NCBI GenBank assembly: GCA_037447655.1
Contig: JBBHKE010001399.1
Span: 1 to 64,000 of the forward strand
Length of the DNA stretch: 64,000 nt
Source of the DNA: Zygnema cylindricum
Lineage: Eukaryota > Streptophyta > Zygnematophyceae > Zygnematales > Zygnemataceae
Reading direction: 5' to 3'
A program made the translations under genes and the position numbers. This document shows positions 21,420 to 32,509 of the stretch, one piece after another. Each line of letters opens with the position of its first letter. The first letter of the stretch is position 1. The notes under the pieces were generated by a model that saw nothing but the letters and a program-made list of their open reading frames with translations, was not told the DNA's origin and made no database searches.

Positions 21420-22720
21420 AGTAAATGGATTATAGACTCTGGAGCGTCTCATCACATGTGTAATGACAAGTCCTCATTTCTTCTCTCACAACATTAGTGA
21501 GTCCTCGACGGATTCTACTAGCAGATGATAAGATTATAGAGACCAGTTTAATGGGCGAGGTTAAGTTACAGTTATACTGTGATACTGGTAGCCATAAAGG
21601 GCATCTTAAAGAAGCTTTAAACTTACCAAGTTTAAAGCATAACCTTTTCAGTGTTATGCAAGCTGTGAGGAGTGGACTAAAAGTCGAATTTGAGAAAAAG
21701 AAAAATGAATGGTGTGAAATCAAAAGTGAGGGAAAGCTAATTGCTCTTGGATATCCAGAAGGGAATATTTTTGCTCTACGTTTGGATGATGAAGATGCAC
21801 AGATGAATTTCAGCAAAGAGGCACAGACTTTGGAGCTATGACATCAGTGATTTGGTCATCTGGGAGAGCAAAATCTCCAACGACTTATCGAAAAGAAGAT
21901 GGTCAAAGGACTTGAGGACGTCAACGCCAAAGACAACCTTAAGGTGTGTAAAGGATGTGCTCAAGGTAAGCAAAGAAGGCTTCCTTTTCATAAAGATGAT
22001 GAACCTAAACATAGAAGGAAGCTACAACTTATTTATTCTAACTTGAGTGGTCCTCACTCCTGAAGTTTTGGAGGTTCTAGATTTTTCATCACATTTACGG
22101 ATGAATGCACTAGAAAAGTATGGTTGTACTTTATGAAATCCAAGGGTGAAGCTTTTGAGAAATTCAGAGAAATTAAAACCATGGTAGAAAATCAGGCGAA
22201 GAGTGGATCAAGATTTTAAGGTCGGATAATGGGGGGAATATACCTCCAATGCTTTTAAGGAAAATTGCAAAACTTGGGGGATACAACAAGAATTCACATT
22301 AGCTTATAGTCAGCAACAAAACGGAGTATCAAAAAGACTTAACCAAACATTGGTTGAAATTGCGCGTTGTTTAGTACATAATGCAAAACTAAATCAAAAC
22401 CTATGGGCTGAAGCTACCGTTACCGCAGTTTATTTGAAAAACTGTTCTCCAAGTACTTCTCTGAAATATATTACACTTGTAGAAGCTTGGTCAAGCTTTA
22501 AACTAAATGTTAAACATTTTAAAGTTTTTGGAAGCAAAACCTTTGTTCACATCCCAACACAGAATAGAAAGAAATTTGACAAGAAGAGTTGGAATGGTGT
22601 GTTTGTAGGTTATGACGTAAACAGAAAAGATTACAAAATTTATGACCCAATTACACAAAAAGTTCATGTTAGCCGAGATGTGACTTTGGATGAAAGGAAT
22701 AAAAGTAGTTCAGGGAAGAA
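21420..22720 (+). pseudogene. Copia-2 protease and integrase
   Basis: The protease active-site motif DSGASHH is at 21434-21454. The zinc-binding pre-integrase region follows near 21840-21970, the integrase core near 22080-22370, and the C-terminal part at 22500-22700 (GVFVGYDVNRKDYKIYDP). The second catalytic motif SDNGG is kept near 22220, but the segment that should read NGVAER near 22325 reads NGVSKR, so the expected catalytic Glu is Lys. Stops are present as well. Confidence 0.8.
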
Positions 22721-23089
22721 AAGTAGTTTAGATGTGACTGATAATTTTGATCCTTGGTATGAAGAACCAGAGACTCTCACTGTTCCCTTTAACAATCAAG
22801 AAGAATTGGAAAGTAGGTCTTCACCGACACGAGGTACTCCAATCAGAGAACATAAAGTGGAGCCTTCGTCATCCACTCTAATTTCTATTCTTGTCATCCC
22901 TGGTGGAACATCAACCTCCCGGTGGAACATCAACCTTTCAATCTTTACTAGTGGAGAAGTTATCAGCACCTCAAACTTTCAAAGTACAACCTTTCTAATC
23001 CGAATCAACAATCGAGATTAAAGGTAACTCCTCAAAGATTTTCTAATCGGATCGTGCTAAACCAAAACGGCTTATTGAAGAAACGAGAG

Positions 23090-23785
23090 ATGTGGGTTTA
23101 GCTTATTGTTTTATGGCGGCAGGGGGGGGAACTACAAACCTTTCATGAAGCTTTGGAGAGTTCTAATCCTCAGAAATGGAAAGAGTTAATAGAATTAGAA
23201 TATGAATCGCTGATCAAAGACAAATTTTGGACCTTAGTAGAACACCCAAAATAGAAAAACACTGTGGGGTGTAAATGGGTCTTTAAGATTAAGAGGAAAT
23301 CAGATGGGTCAGTGGAAAGATATAAACCGAGGTTGGTAGCTAAGGGTATAGGGTATTCACAAGAAGAGGGGGTTGATTACACTGAGACTTTCTCACCAGT
23401 AGTGAAGTTTAATAGTCTCAGAAGTTTAATAGCCTTAAGGACAACAGAGGGTATGCAGATGCATCAACTAGATATCAGAATTGGATTCCTTAATGGGGAT
23501 TTAGAGGAAGAAGTCTGCATGGAATAACCAGTGGGCATGATAGAACCAAGAAAAAAATACATGGTCTGTAAACTACACAAATCTATATACAGTCTAAAAC
23601 AAAGTCCTAGGTGTTGGAAGATCAAACTTGACACCAAAATGAGAGAAGTGGCCTTTGAGAGATGCCATGGAGAAGGCGGCCGCGACACAAGGAGGAGCAT
23701 TACCGATTGGATTTTTCATGTGTACAAGAAGACCCGCTAATTAAAGAGAACAAATTGGAAAGAAAAGTTTAAAATTTGATTTTGT
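23090..23785 (+). pseudogene. Copia-2 truncated reverse transcriptase
   Basis: 23264-23527 encodes the fingers/palm start (GCKWVFKIKRKSDGSVERYK, VDYTETFSPVVKF, DIRIGFLNGDLEEEV, where copia normally has D-x-x-T-A-F). The frame then stops, continues as MVCKLHKSIYSLKQSPRCW, and is lost before the YVDD motif. Confidence 0.8.
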
Positions 23786-24000
23786 GTTTACACAAATCCA
23801 TATACATTCTAAAACAAAGTCCTAGGTGTTGGAAGATCAAACTTGACACCAAAATGAGAGAAGAGGCCTTTGAGAGATGTCATGGAGAAGGCGACCGCGA
23901 CACAAGGAGGAGCAATACCGATTGGATTTTTCATGTGTACAAGAAGACCCGTCAGTTAAAGAGAACAAATTGGAAAGAAAAGTTTAAAATTTGATTTTGT
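23571..24000 (+). repeat. 215-bp tandem duplication at the 3' end of Copia-2
   Basis: 23571-23785 and 23786-24000 are near-identical and cover the SLKQSPRCW part of the reverse transcriptase plus following noncoding bases. They replace the missing YVDD and RNase H region. Confidence 0.85.
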
Positions 24001-24048
24001 ATCAGCTCACAGGTGTTCGTCCTATTTTGAGAGGACAATTTGAGGGGG

Positions 24049-24609
24049 TGTTAAAATTTTGTGTTCATTTTCTGTTAAGGACCAGAAGTCAAAGTTGGTC
24101 AAAGTTGCGTGAGCGAGAAGTCAAGTAAGTCCTGTTAGGTTCAGGTACGGTTGAATAGATGTAAAGTACGGTTACGTTGACGTCAAGTATATTTTGCGTA
24201 GGCGTCAAGATTTGATGAAACGTAGTTGTTTACTTGAACCGTACGACAATTGAAGTCGTCGCAGATTTTGAGTATGTTTCACGTTGTAAATTGTGACCAT
24301 TGATTTGATTACGTAGTTCACACGTTAGAAGTTTATTCCTTTACGTGAAACACAAGAAGCTTAGTACTTACGTCATTCACACATATAAAATGTAATCATG
24401 CTTGACATTGAAATCAATCATCAAGTGAATGATTCTCTCCAATTTTTCCTTACTGCTATTTTTGCACTGAGTGCTTATTTTGTCGTGGAATTAATCTATC
24501 TTCTTTCTTGTTCAGTAATAGCTTTGCTTTCTCATATAGAGAATTGTTTTCCTTAGCTTCTTGTCTTGTAATTGGACGATCTTATGGCCACTTTTTCTGA
24601 ATCTCAACA
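24049..24609 (+). repeat. Copia-2 right (3') LTR
   Basis: 561 bp preceded by the polypurine tract GAGGGGG and followed by the CCTTT duplication. Confidence 0.92.
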
Positions 24610-24775
24610 CCTTTTTCATCCTCAAGTATCCTGTCTTCAGTCAACACTTTTACATTGGCCCGAGAAGTGACACGCGACAATAATACATAAAGTTGCCCGT
24701 GTGCAAACACTAGTTGTGGCTTATACAAACCCAGGTGGTGAACTAACTTACCTTCAGCCTTGTTGATTGTATTTC
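24610..24775 (-). pseudogene. Helitron/PIF1 helicase C-terminal motifs (upstream piece)
   Basis: Minus-strand translation gives NTINKAEGK, GLYKPQLVFAHGQLYVLL and SRVTSRANVKVL, the conserved final motifs of PIF1-like helicases in the RepHel protein of Helitrons, which unwinds DNA during rolling-circle transposition. Only the last about 70 codons remain: above 24775 the frame is closed by a stop and gives way to the B relic. The reading is split by Copia-2. Confidence 0.8.
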
Positions 24776-24779
24776 ATAC

Positions 24780-25920
24780 GCTACAGTATTTAAAAACCTC
24801 CTCCTCTCCATATATGTTTTGTATATCTTTTCCTCTTTCTTCTTTGAGATCTCCTGTTATTGAGTCCACATCTAAAGGCGGAGGGGTGGGAAAGGTGAGA
24901 GAGAGGGAGGGAGGGAGGGATAGAGCGGGAGAGACGGGAGAGGAGGGGAGATTGGGGGAGGGGAGGGGAGTAAAGGTGGAGGGAAAGGAGGGAAGTAAAG
25001 AGGAAAGTGATGGAGGGAATAATGAAGGAGAAGGGCGAGAGAGAGGGAGAGGGAGGGAGAGAAAAAGACAAGACTTCCAATGTTTGATTTTGGAGTCTAG
25101 TTTTGAATTTCTGGGTGGAGTCTGAAAACTAGGGAGGTTTACTGGTGATGGAATATGTTTCCCATAATAGTGACCTTTGTTTGAAGAATTTTTGTTTTAT
25201 GGTTTATTTTGAGATTTTGGGATTTTGGGAGTTGGGAGTTTGGGATTCAATATCTTAACGTATATTTTTTGGTAGTTTTTGGGGTTGTTTCTGAGGGTCT
25301 TTTTGAGATATCCTTTGCCATTTACTTTATATATTTCTCGGTTGCCTTAGGGCTTCTTTTGATTTTTCTTTCTTTTCTTTACCTTTTTCTTATATGGAAT
25401 CATGTTTTTTTTTATTCCATAATGAGACTTTAATCGGGATTCCAAAAATAGGAGGAGAAATAATTTGAAATGTGTTTAGAAATTTATTAGTCGTTATCTG
25501 TTACTACACTGCTCAAAATGTGTTATAATTTCACATGTAGAAGTATCATAATCTTTTGTCACATGAATTTGTTTTTCGTATCAATTTTCATAAAGCCTAA
25601 CATTTGCTTTTTTTTCTCAGGCCTCTTCAAAATTTTCAATATTGTAAACATTTTAAAGAACAAATGATTTCGGGAAATAATACTTTCCACATGTCAATTA
25701 TTTTCCATATACAGTAGAATAACAACGGACAATTTCTTCCATATGTGTTTGTTCTTCTGTATAAAGTATAAAAATTAAAGTTTTGTAATAGCAAAATACA
25801 TTTTTTTTTTTCAGGGCAAACTTCAATATGATGAACATCTGAAAGTAGAAATGGTTCCGGGAGAAAAGACGGAAGGATTTTTATACGGAGAAGTCAAATT
25901 ACGAAACTCCATCGAATAAT
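24780..25920 (+). pseudogene. decayed third copy of the type-B root-cap gene
   Basis: 24790-25140 is a diverged copy of B intron 1, including its purine tract and the AACTTCCAATGTTTGATTTTGGAG stretch split over positions 25071-25095. 25620-25680 resembles sequence near the intron 3/exon 4 border of B-right, and 25816-25915 is a broken last exon (GTAGAAATGGTTCCGGGAGA is recognisable) with frameshifts. Exons 1 to 3 are absent. The following block (25920-26100) duplicates the B-left flank, so this is one end of a direct duplication later opened by transposons. Confidence 0.7.
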
Positions 25921-26327
25921 TTGGGCAATGAAATTTAAAGCAGAAAAAAGTGGACATTGAATATTGAATTTCAAAATTGAAGATGATATGTTATATTTCG
26001 GCCATTGAGCATTAAAAATAAACCAAAAATAATTTCATATTACTTATTATCATAATCACTAGAATGAAACTGCCGGCTACTATCCCTTGAAGAAACGGGA
26101 GCTCTCAAATTTTTATGATTTGCATAATAAGTTATTCTGCATTTGGTAAACTAGTATCTGACAGGCAGTAAAGATCATTCCTTTAAACAAAAAACCAAAA
26201 CTAAAAAACCCCTTTTTATCTACATGATCCATTAAAAATGCATGGTTAAATAGAAGCCTCTCTCCATGTCCCTCCCTCTTCACATTTTAAAAACATTCTT
26301 AAGTTCTATGAAACTCTTAAAATGCTC
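25921..26327. other. shared flank between B relic and A-left
   Basis: Inverted match of 34955-35410, the 3' flank of A-right. It contains the 3' untranslated region of A-left, with no other gene. Confidence 0.6.
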
Positions 26328-27433
26328 TCATTCTACCGCCATTTTCCGAGGCAAACCCGACCAATATCCACTCTCGACCGCCGACTGAGTACTAGCTTCG
26401 ATCGCTGCCGCAGTTTCTTCGTCGATTTGGTCGGTTCGAGCGAATCGGGAGAAGGCACAGTTTGGCTTAAAAAGGCCTTTTGTCTCGTAATCTGTCACGT
26501 CACCATCCAAGAATCCCTCTCCATTGTCTCCTGGGACCACATCGACTTTGAGGAGGTCGCTTTGGACAAGCTTTTGTTTGTACCTGTTGTTGGCCAGAAA
26601 GAGTGGAATAAGTAGTGGAAATAAGGGTAAAAACTGAATAGGAGAAGAAAGAGAACAAGCTAATGAGGGAAAATAAAGATGCATTTGGAGAAATGACAAG
26701 TAGAAGATGAGGGAGATGAAACAAAAGGAAAGGAGTGTGAAATTTGAAAAAATTGAGGAAAACGACTGAGAAAAAGATATTCAACTTATGCTTTATTATT
26801 TTATTGCACGTCAGTAAACGAGGAAAAAGCATCAACCACTTTCAAAAAAAAAAAATACTCATCAACGCACATCAAAAGTATCTACACAAAAAGAATGAAA
26901 CGAATGACAAACTTACAATCGATCCTGATGATCTGGACGGAAAGTTTGTCCCAAGATTCCGTGAACGTTGGAGGAAACCGAAACTTTGGGAATTTTGATA
27001 CTGAAATGAACAACTCCGTCATCTTTTGTTCTAAGAAGTGCAATTTCCGGTCGCAAAGTCAAAACCATTTTGATCACCGCCTCGATTTCGATTTCGTAAA
27101 CGTCGACTTCGTCGTCTCCGCTTTGTTTTTTTGCCGCCACCCATTTAATTTTCATCTGGTTATCGAAAAATGTCGCATAATCATTGGGTTTTTCTAAGAC
27201 TACTTGTTTTCCGTCGACAGTGATTTCTTTCAAGTACCCATTTCCGTATTTCCAGTCGGAACCTTCTCGGACCGCCAAATACACAATATGGTGTCCCCAG
27301 AAAAGAGCGATTTGTCGGATCCATGTGAGAGGTTTATCGGGATTTGTACCCCATCGGTCAAACCTTCCTCCATGATAAACATTAATGTGTAAATGGGAGT
27401 CACTCAGCATGCAGTAAGTTTTTGAGGGCAGAC
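26328..27433 (-). CDS. root-cap-domain secreted protein, A-left (exons 3-4 only; cut by assembly gap)
   Basis: Exon 3 is 26917-27433 (517 bp) and exon 4 is 26328-26583 (256 bp), with intact frame and GT-AG borders. The peptide matches A-right almost residue for residue, with changes such as Ile for Thr in HHIVYLAV and a different final segment (SGYWSGLPRKMAVE). It covers the root-cap domain from SDSHLHINVYHGGRFDRW through GILGQTFRPDH to CAFSRFA. Exons 1-2 (signal peptide and PAN-like module) should lie above 27495, but similarity to A-right stops exactly at the run of N. Whether the gene is complete in the organism cannot be told from this window. Confidence 0.8.
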
Positions 27434-27495
27434 CTGGAAAAACATAAAAAAGAAAAGAAAAGGGAAAAAACGGGGCCGAAAAAATAAAACAAGGA

Positions 27496-27505
27496 NNNNN
27501 NNNNN
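27496..27505. other. assembly gap (10 N)
   Basis: Ten N. Sequence left of it matches intron 2 of A-right at 33787 onward; sequence right of it does not. Confidence 1.
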
Positions 27506-29450
27506 ACGCTTACGAAGGGTATTATTACTATTACGGGTGACGACTGGGGTAGGGAGGGTTATTCGTACGTACTTGTTTCTCCTCTCCGTGTTCCTATCCC
27601 TTATCCCTACTCACGTACCCTTCCGCTTTTCTAGAGGGGAGGGGGAATGAAAGGGGTAATTCGGCCCCTTTTGGGGTACCGACCCGATTACCGAGAACCC
27701 AACCCCTTTCCCCGGCTTAATGGGGAAAGTAAGGGGGAGGGGAGATCTTTTCGCCTTCCCATGCACTCATCCCTATTCCCTATCCTTGTGCCTCTCCTCT
27801 TTGTTCATGCATGCTTATTGGGAGGGATGGGGTCAGCAGTGGGCATTATCATTATTATGGGAAGCATTCGCATTAGTGGGTTCTTTGCAGGACGCCGAGA
27901 CCGGCCATTCCGGGCAGCGGGCCCTCCCCCTGTGTTTCTCGGGCACGCTCGACACCTAGGCTGTCCAAAGAGGACAGGAGGGCCAATCTTGATAGAGTTA
28001 CAAAAGGTTTGACGGACCCATAATTTGATCGTAGTACCTGCTGTCCGTCAGAGTGACAATTAGCTTTATCTTATAAGTCTAGTACTAGTGCTAGTGTACA
28101 TGGAGTTTGACAAACATATAAATAGTTACACGCAGACTAGTTCGTTTAACGAAAAATAGATACGTAGTGCATGGATACAATTTTAGGTGGTACAGAGTAC
28201 GGTTTTATGTATTTTATGAAACGGATACCGCGCATTTGTTTCGACCCCGAAACAAATACTGCGTGTCTATTTTCAACAGCTAGAAATATATCCGGTTTTG
28301 ATCGGACGACCAAGATAGGCGCCACGATCGCGGAATATGTACATTTGGCGTTTTACAGTCTTCGCCACGTCAAGGGACATGTGGCGCGTCAACATTGGAT
28401 TTGGCAACTCTAGAGATTATGGGAACAAATCTAGATATGTCATGTGTCGACATTTTGGCCATGTTGTACGATGGCCGTACAGAAAGTACACATGCACCAG
28501 TACTTTTTTGTACGACACAGTAATGTGATTGGTGCCGTACGTCAGTAGATAGAGTTTAGAGAGAGATAGGACTTAGAAAATTTTGTAGGTAGCCGCCTCT
28601 CTCCGAGAGATCTTCTGTACAAAAGGTCAACTTTGACACTCTATAACTCACTGCTCAGGGGAGCAAAAGAGATTCTTTTTTCCGCGAACTCATGGGAGTC
28701 CAAGCTACACACGGGTGTAGTGGTTAGAGTTTATGCATGCCACGGTGGCTGCATATTTAAGGGAAAGTCAAAGTGGATGAATATGTCCAAAAGTCATATT
28801 CTAACTTTGCATTTTTGTGGTGGAAATGTGCAGACAAAAAGTCTTATTTCACAAGGGTGAAGCTTTAATGGGGTTCTGATTGTCAAGGTGTCAATCATTT
28901 GGGTTTATATAAACTTTGAGTCCACACTACCTAGATAAGCTTCTTGTGAGCTGCCTACTCTGAGGACCAATGGAGGTCTCCGAGTTTCAAGGGACAAACG
29001 AACACAATTTTTTATACAGACGTGCTGACGTACAGACCGGGCCTACTTTAAAAATTTTCCGATTGGTGAGATCGCCCAAGGGACAAAGTTACTTTATCGG
29101 TGAGGTTGCTCGAGGGACAAACGAACAAACGTCTCCATACAGACGTGAAGACGAACAGATCGTGCCTCCTTTAAAAAAATCCAGTGATAGTGACCTAACA
29201 TCTATTATTGTATAAAGATATATATATAAATCTAATTTGGGTTCATCCTTCTCATAAGGTAGCTAGTGAAGCGTGTTTTCTCATTGACCATGTGAGAACA
29301 TGTGCGCGTGATTTTCCTTCGTCTTTATCACTCGAAATCAAATCTGAGTGCGCTTTTTCGTGCAGACGCACTCACTTTCACGTGTCTTCGCATTAATTTG
29401 ACACTCTTTTTGTACGATTGTACCAAATAACGATCAATTTTAGTAAAGCA
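27506..29450. other. no recognisable gene
   Basis: Open frames such as 27647-28012 (121 codons) and 28171-28413 (80 codons) have no family signature I recognise. 28970-29190 carries two loose copies of a roughly 90-base motif (GGGACAAACGAACA, CAGACGTG, GCCT.CTTTAAAAA) related to 8490-8600. The arm spacer starts here. Confidence 0.4.
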
Positions 29451-29627
29451 AACACATTTTGTATACTACACTATTTGAAAATTGTCTAAATGATAATCAT
29501 TTACACTAATTCGACGCTATCATTATTAACGCAAAAAAACAAGAGTTATCAATTCTATTTAAGGTTGAAGGGTCAAAATTTTGGGACGCCGAATTAGCCT
29601 TATTAACGCTAATAGCAATTCACGATG
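29451..29627. mobile_element. relic of a TA-target MITE
   Basis: The right half (TTCTATTTAAGG, CAAAATTTTGGG, AACGCTAATAGCAATTCACG) matches the right half of the MITE at 50210-50408. The left end is not defined. Confidence 0.45.
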
Positions 29628-30409
29628 TATTGTATTTGTGGAAAAACTATGTGTATACTCTACAAGCACAACACTAAAACTAGAACTAGGTTAAGATTAG
29701 GTTGTAAGGAGATTTTGTTGTTGAAGTTCGCTTGGTAGTGATGCATTGATTGGACTTTTTAGGATCTTATTCAATCTAATATAACAAAAATGTGGATCAT
29801 ATTGAATGAATATTGGCCTTAATCAAGATATCGTTGACGTTTTTAAGATTGTTGTTGTATTAAAAAGAGGAGGATGTACATTATAGGACGAAAATCATAG
29901 TTGTTCATTTTGCATGTTACGCACGCATCGAACACACGAATACTACGTACAATGCGTATCGAACAATTATTAGGTGTTGATAAAATGTGTACCCGATTTT
30001 GTACCCGTATATTTTTTTCGTACATTTACAAAAAATGAATGGTTCATTTGTCTCCGTGTAGTTTAATACCTTTTAGGGGAAGTTTAAGGTTGTTAGGGTA
30101 CATTTATGTATATTTTAATACAAATGCCTTATATTTCCGTACATTTGCATACAGTGTTCGTAAATTTCCTTTTTTTATGGTAGTTTAAGGGGGGTTCTAG
30201 GGTTATTAAGGTACATTCTTGTACATTTCCGTATATTTCAGAACAAGTGTCTTACATTTGATTTACTATTCGACAAAGTGTGTTCGCCTGTTTTCGTACA
30301 TTTTAGGGTTATTTATGAGGCGTTTTAGGGTTGTTAGGCTATATTCCCATACATTCCCGTATATTTCAGTAGAATTGCCTTACATTTTCAGTTCTTTTAG
30401 GGTTTTTAG
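29628..30409. other. AT-rich noncoding DNA
   Basis: Repeated GTACATTT/GTATATTT and TTTTAGGGTT motifs. No gene seen. Confidence 0.4.
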
Positions 30410-31291
30410 TAGTGTTGTGTATCGGTAAAAAAGTTATCGCGATAACACCGATACCGATAGTTATCGGTTAGCGATCGGTCAGAGGTCCCGATATATCGGT
30501 CCGAGACCAACAAATTCCATATCGGCGATAACTTCAAAAATATATAGCATGCATACTATAGTACCTTATTATATACTGTATTTTAAATTTTACATTATAT
30601 AGCGTGGCATGCCACGTATACGAACTTGTACCGTAACTATTTAACTGAAAATTATTACGGAAAACGCAGCACAGGAAACGTTGGCTGGTCAACTGAACAG
30701 GAATTTTATGGCAAATTACGGAACTGTATCGACTAGCTGGTGAACATGGAACGGATAAAGGACGGCGGACACAAAGTACAACGGACGCAAAATAACATTC
30801 TGCGCGCCGCCGAAATCGAACGGACGACTTGGAATGAGAGAATGCGAGCGGACGGCCAGCGTGAGCGCCGGCATCCCGGAATGGCTCTTTTGGCGGCTTA
30901 TGCCAAAGAAGCCGACAGATTGACACGTGGCAGGTTTCCAGTGGATCTCAAGGAAGAAAGGGACAAAGCCGTGGCGTCGGATTTGAAAGGTACATCGTTT
31001 TTTTGGGTTTGTACAAAAACAGTACAGACATCATGGCGGCTACTGCACTTTCTGTCCGGGGATTATGACGTACAGTTGAATGTATACGCCGTACATTTAT
31101 ATGTACGGCGCGTACATATATCACCGATAGTTAACGATATCGGTGTTATCGCCGATAAAACCGATATATATCGGGTATCTATCGGCGATAATACCGATAG
31201 CGATATATATTGTACCAATATATCGATTATCGGGTACCAGAAAAAAGGTCCATATCGGTTATCGGCAAATCCTTACCGATACACAACACTA
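30410..31291. mobile_element. hAT-like element with subterminal repeats, 882 bp
   Basis: The ends TAGTGTTGTGTATCGGTAA and its exact inverse TTACCGATACACAACACTA are flanked by GTTTTTAG (30402-30409) and CTTTTTAG (31292-31299), which match at 7 of 8 bases. Both subterminal zones hold many copies of ATCGGCGATAA/CCGATA motifs, typical transposase-binding arrays in hAT elements. A frame from 30740 that runs past the element end (MNMERIKDGGHKVQR...) resembles no transposase I know. It may be captured or chance sequence. Confidence 0.8.
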
Positions 31292-32300
31292 CTTTTTAGG
31301 GTACACTTTCCATATAACTCCATACATTTTCTCGTATATTCTAATTTAGGGTCTATTTAAGGGGACACTACTTGTACATTCGCGTACATTAATTTGTACA
31401 GCGAAAACTATACGAAAATTACGTAAAGTATTAAATCGACGAATATTACTTAAAAATCGTTAAAGAGTCCGAATCCGTACGAATTAAAGTCGAAAATCGA
31501 TTTGACGTCAGTCAGCCGTACAGATGACACGTAGTATCACAATTCATCCAGAAAAGGAGATGGGACAATTACGTATCACAACACATTCCGTTTAGAAAGT
31601 TCGCTCAAATAATTGGAAGCGTCCTTTCTCGACGGCCGGCTATTCATGGCGGTTGAAAAGGTTGTTTTTACGGGCTAAGGACAAGACTGGATAAGGACTG
31701 CGCTGTACAGAGTCGGTGCTGGTCAAGTTCCCGTAGGTAGCGACTCGCGCGTCCTCGCAAGTTGCGGATGCTCCACAAATACGCCGCATGGCGAGAAGGT
31801 CATCGGCTCCGGCGGACTGTCGAGTCATCAGGCGAATTCTTCCCGTGCGATCCTCTTTGCAGCCGCCACCCGGAAATGTCCACGTGCATTATTTGTATGG
31901 TGCTACAGTACTGTACTGGTCGCGGGTACAAGATTGGTGTCGGGTACACTGCGGAAGCCGCCGACAGAATGATTCGGCGATATATCCGGTGGTTTGTACA
32001 GTTTCATATTATAAATCCGTCCGTACAAGTGAATCTATTACATCGGAATGACGTCGAAACTGTACCCTTAACCCATTCGGAAAATAAAGTTGTGCCTCCA
32101 ACTGTACCGACGCCGTTCAGTTCACATAGAAATCTGCGACTTTTGACTTAAATATGTCCACGCGTCTCCAAATTGCTCTCTACAGTAGATTGCCGCCCTC
32201 GCTTTCCGGAGCCCTTCCCGAGCCTTCATCCCAAACCTGCGACGTCACACCAAACCTGTCACGTCACACTAACTCAACTTGTCGCCGCACTCTCTTCCCG
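31292..32300. other. no recognisable gene; upstream of gene A-right
   Basis: Frames at 31762-32151 and 31788-32051 overlap each other and show no domain. The region leads into the A-right promoter. Confidence 0.35.
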
Positions 32301-32305
32301 ACTCC

Positions 32306-32313
32306 TATATAAA
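32306..32313 (+). promoter_or_regulatory. TATA box of gene A-right
   Basis: CTCCTATATAAACTAAACACTCGCCACTCTTC (split here as TATATAAA at 32306-32313 plus context) lies about 200 bases before the start codon. Gene C has the same TATATAAACTAAACA block upstream of its start, so the core promoter is conserved between paralogues. Confidence 0.7.
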
Positions 32314-32509
32314 CTAAACACTCGCCACTCTTCCAAGTCATCCGCTCACTCCCACTCGCTCCTCCTCTCTCGCATACCTCTCTCTCCCCATCCCACTCTC
32401 AGAAAGCTCGTCTACTCACCAACACAAGCTGCACATTGTCTTAGAAAAAACCCCATTTCGAAATTTTTTGCCCAGAAGAAAAAATCCTTTTCCTCTTCTC
32501 CTCTAAACT

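Larger units (their letters stand above)
19988..24609 (+). mobile_element. Copia-2, complete Ty1/copia element, dead
   Basis: LTRs are at 19988-20545 (558 bp) and 24049-24609 (561 bp), both TGTTAAAATTTTGTG...CTCAACA. The primer-binding site TGGTATCAAAGCT starts at 20546, and the polypurine tract GAGGGGG ends at the right LTR. Perfect 5-base duplications CCTTT lie at 19983-19987 and 24610-24614. The two LTRs clearly differ, with scattered substitutions and small indels, so the insertion is not recent. The coding region has many stops, and the end of the reverse transcriptase and all of RNase H are missing. Confidence 0.92.
4150..27495 (+). repeat. left arm of a giant inverted duplication
   Basis: Blocks matched in inverted order with 33787-48223 are: 4150-6430 with 45060-48223; 6440-7690 with 42510-45060; 8250-8370 with 42370-42500; 9840-10134 with 39190-39480; 13200-15640 with 35717-39160; 15900-16125, and again 25920-26100, with 35225-35410; and 26100-27495 with 33787-35225. 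Pairing was judged by eye from shared exons, introns and flanks, so limits are approximate. Interruptions are arm-specific transposons. The arm ends at the N gap. Confidence 0.85.

Noticed and set aside
27647-28012. 121-codon frame with a hydrophobic middle
   Set aside because: No signal peptide start, no family likeness, and an overlapping competing frame; insufficient support for a gene.
28705-28760. A-box-like GTGTAGTGGTTAGAG, possible tRNA or SINE
   Set aside because: No B box at the right distance and no cloverleaf.
30740-31360. 206-codon frame as a host gene
   Set aside because: It starts inside a hAT-like element and runs through its subterminal repeats and out past its end, so it is not an independent gene, although the interior may be captured sequence.
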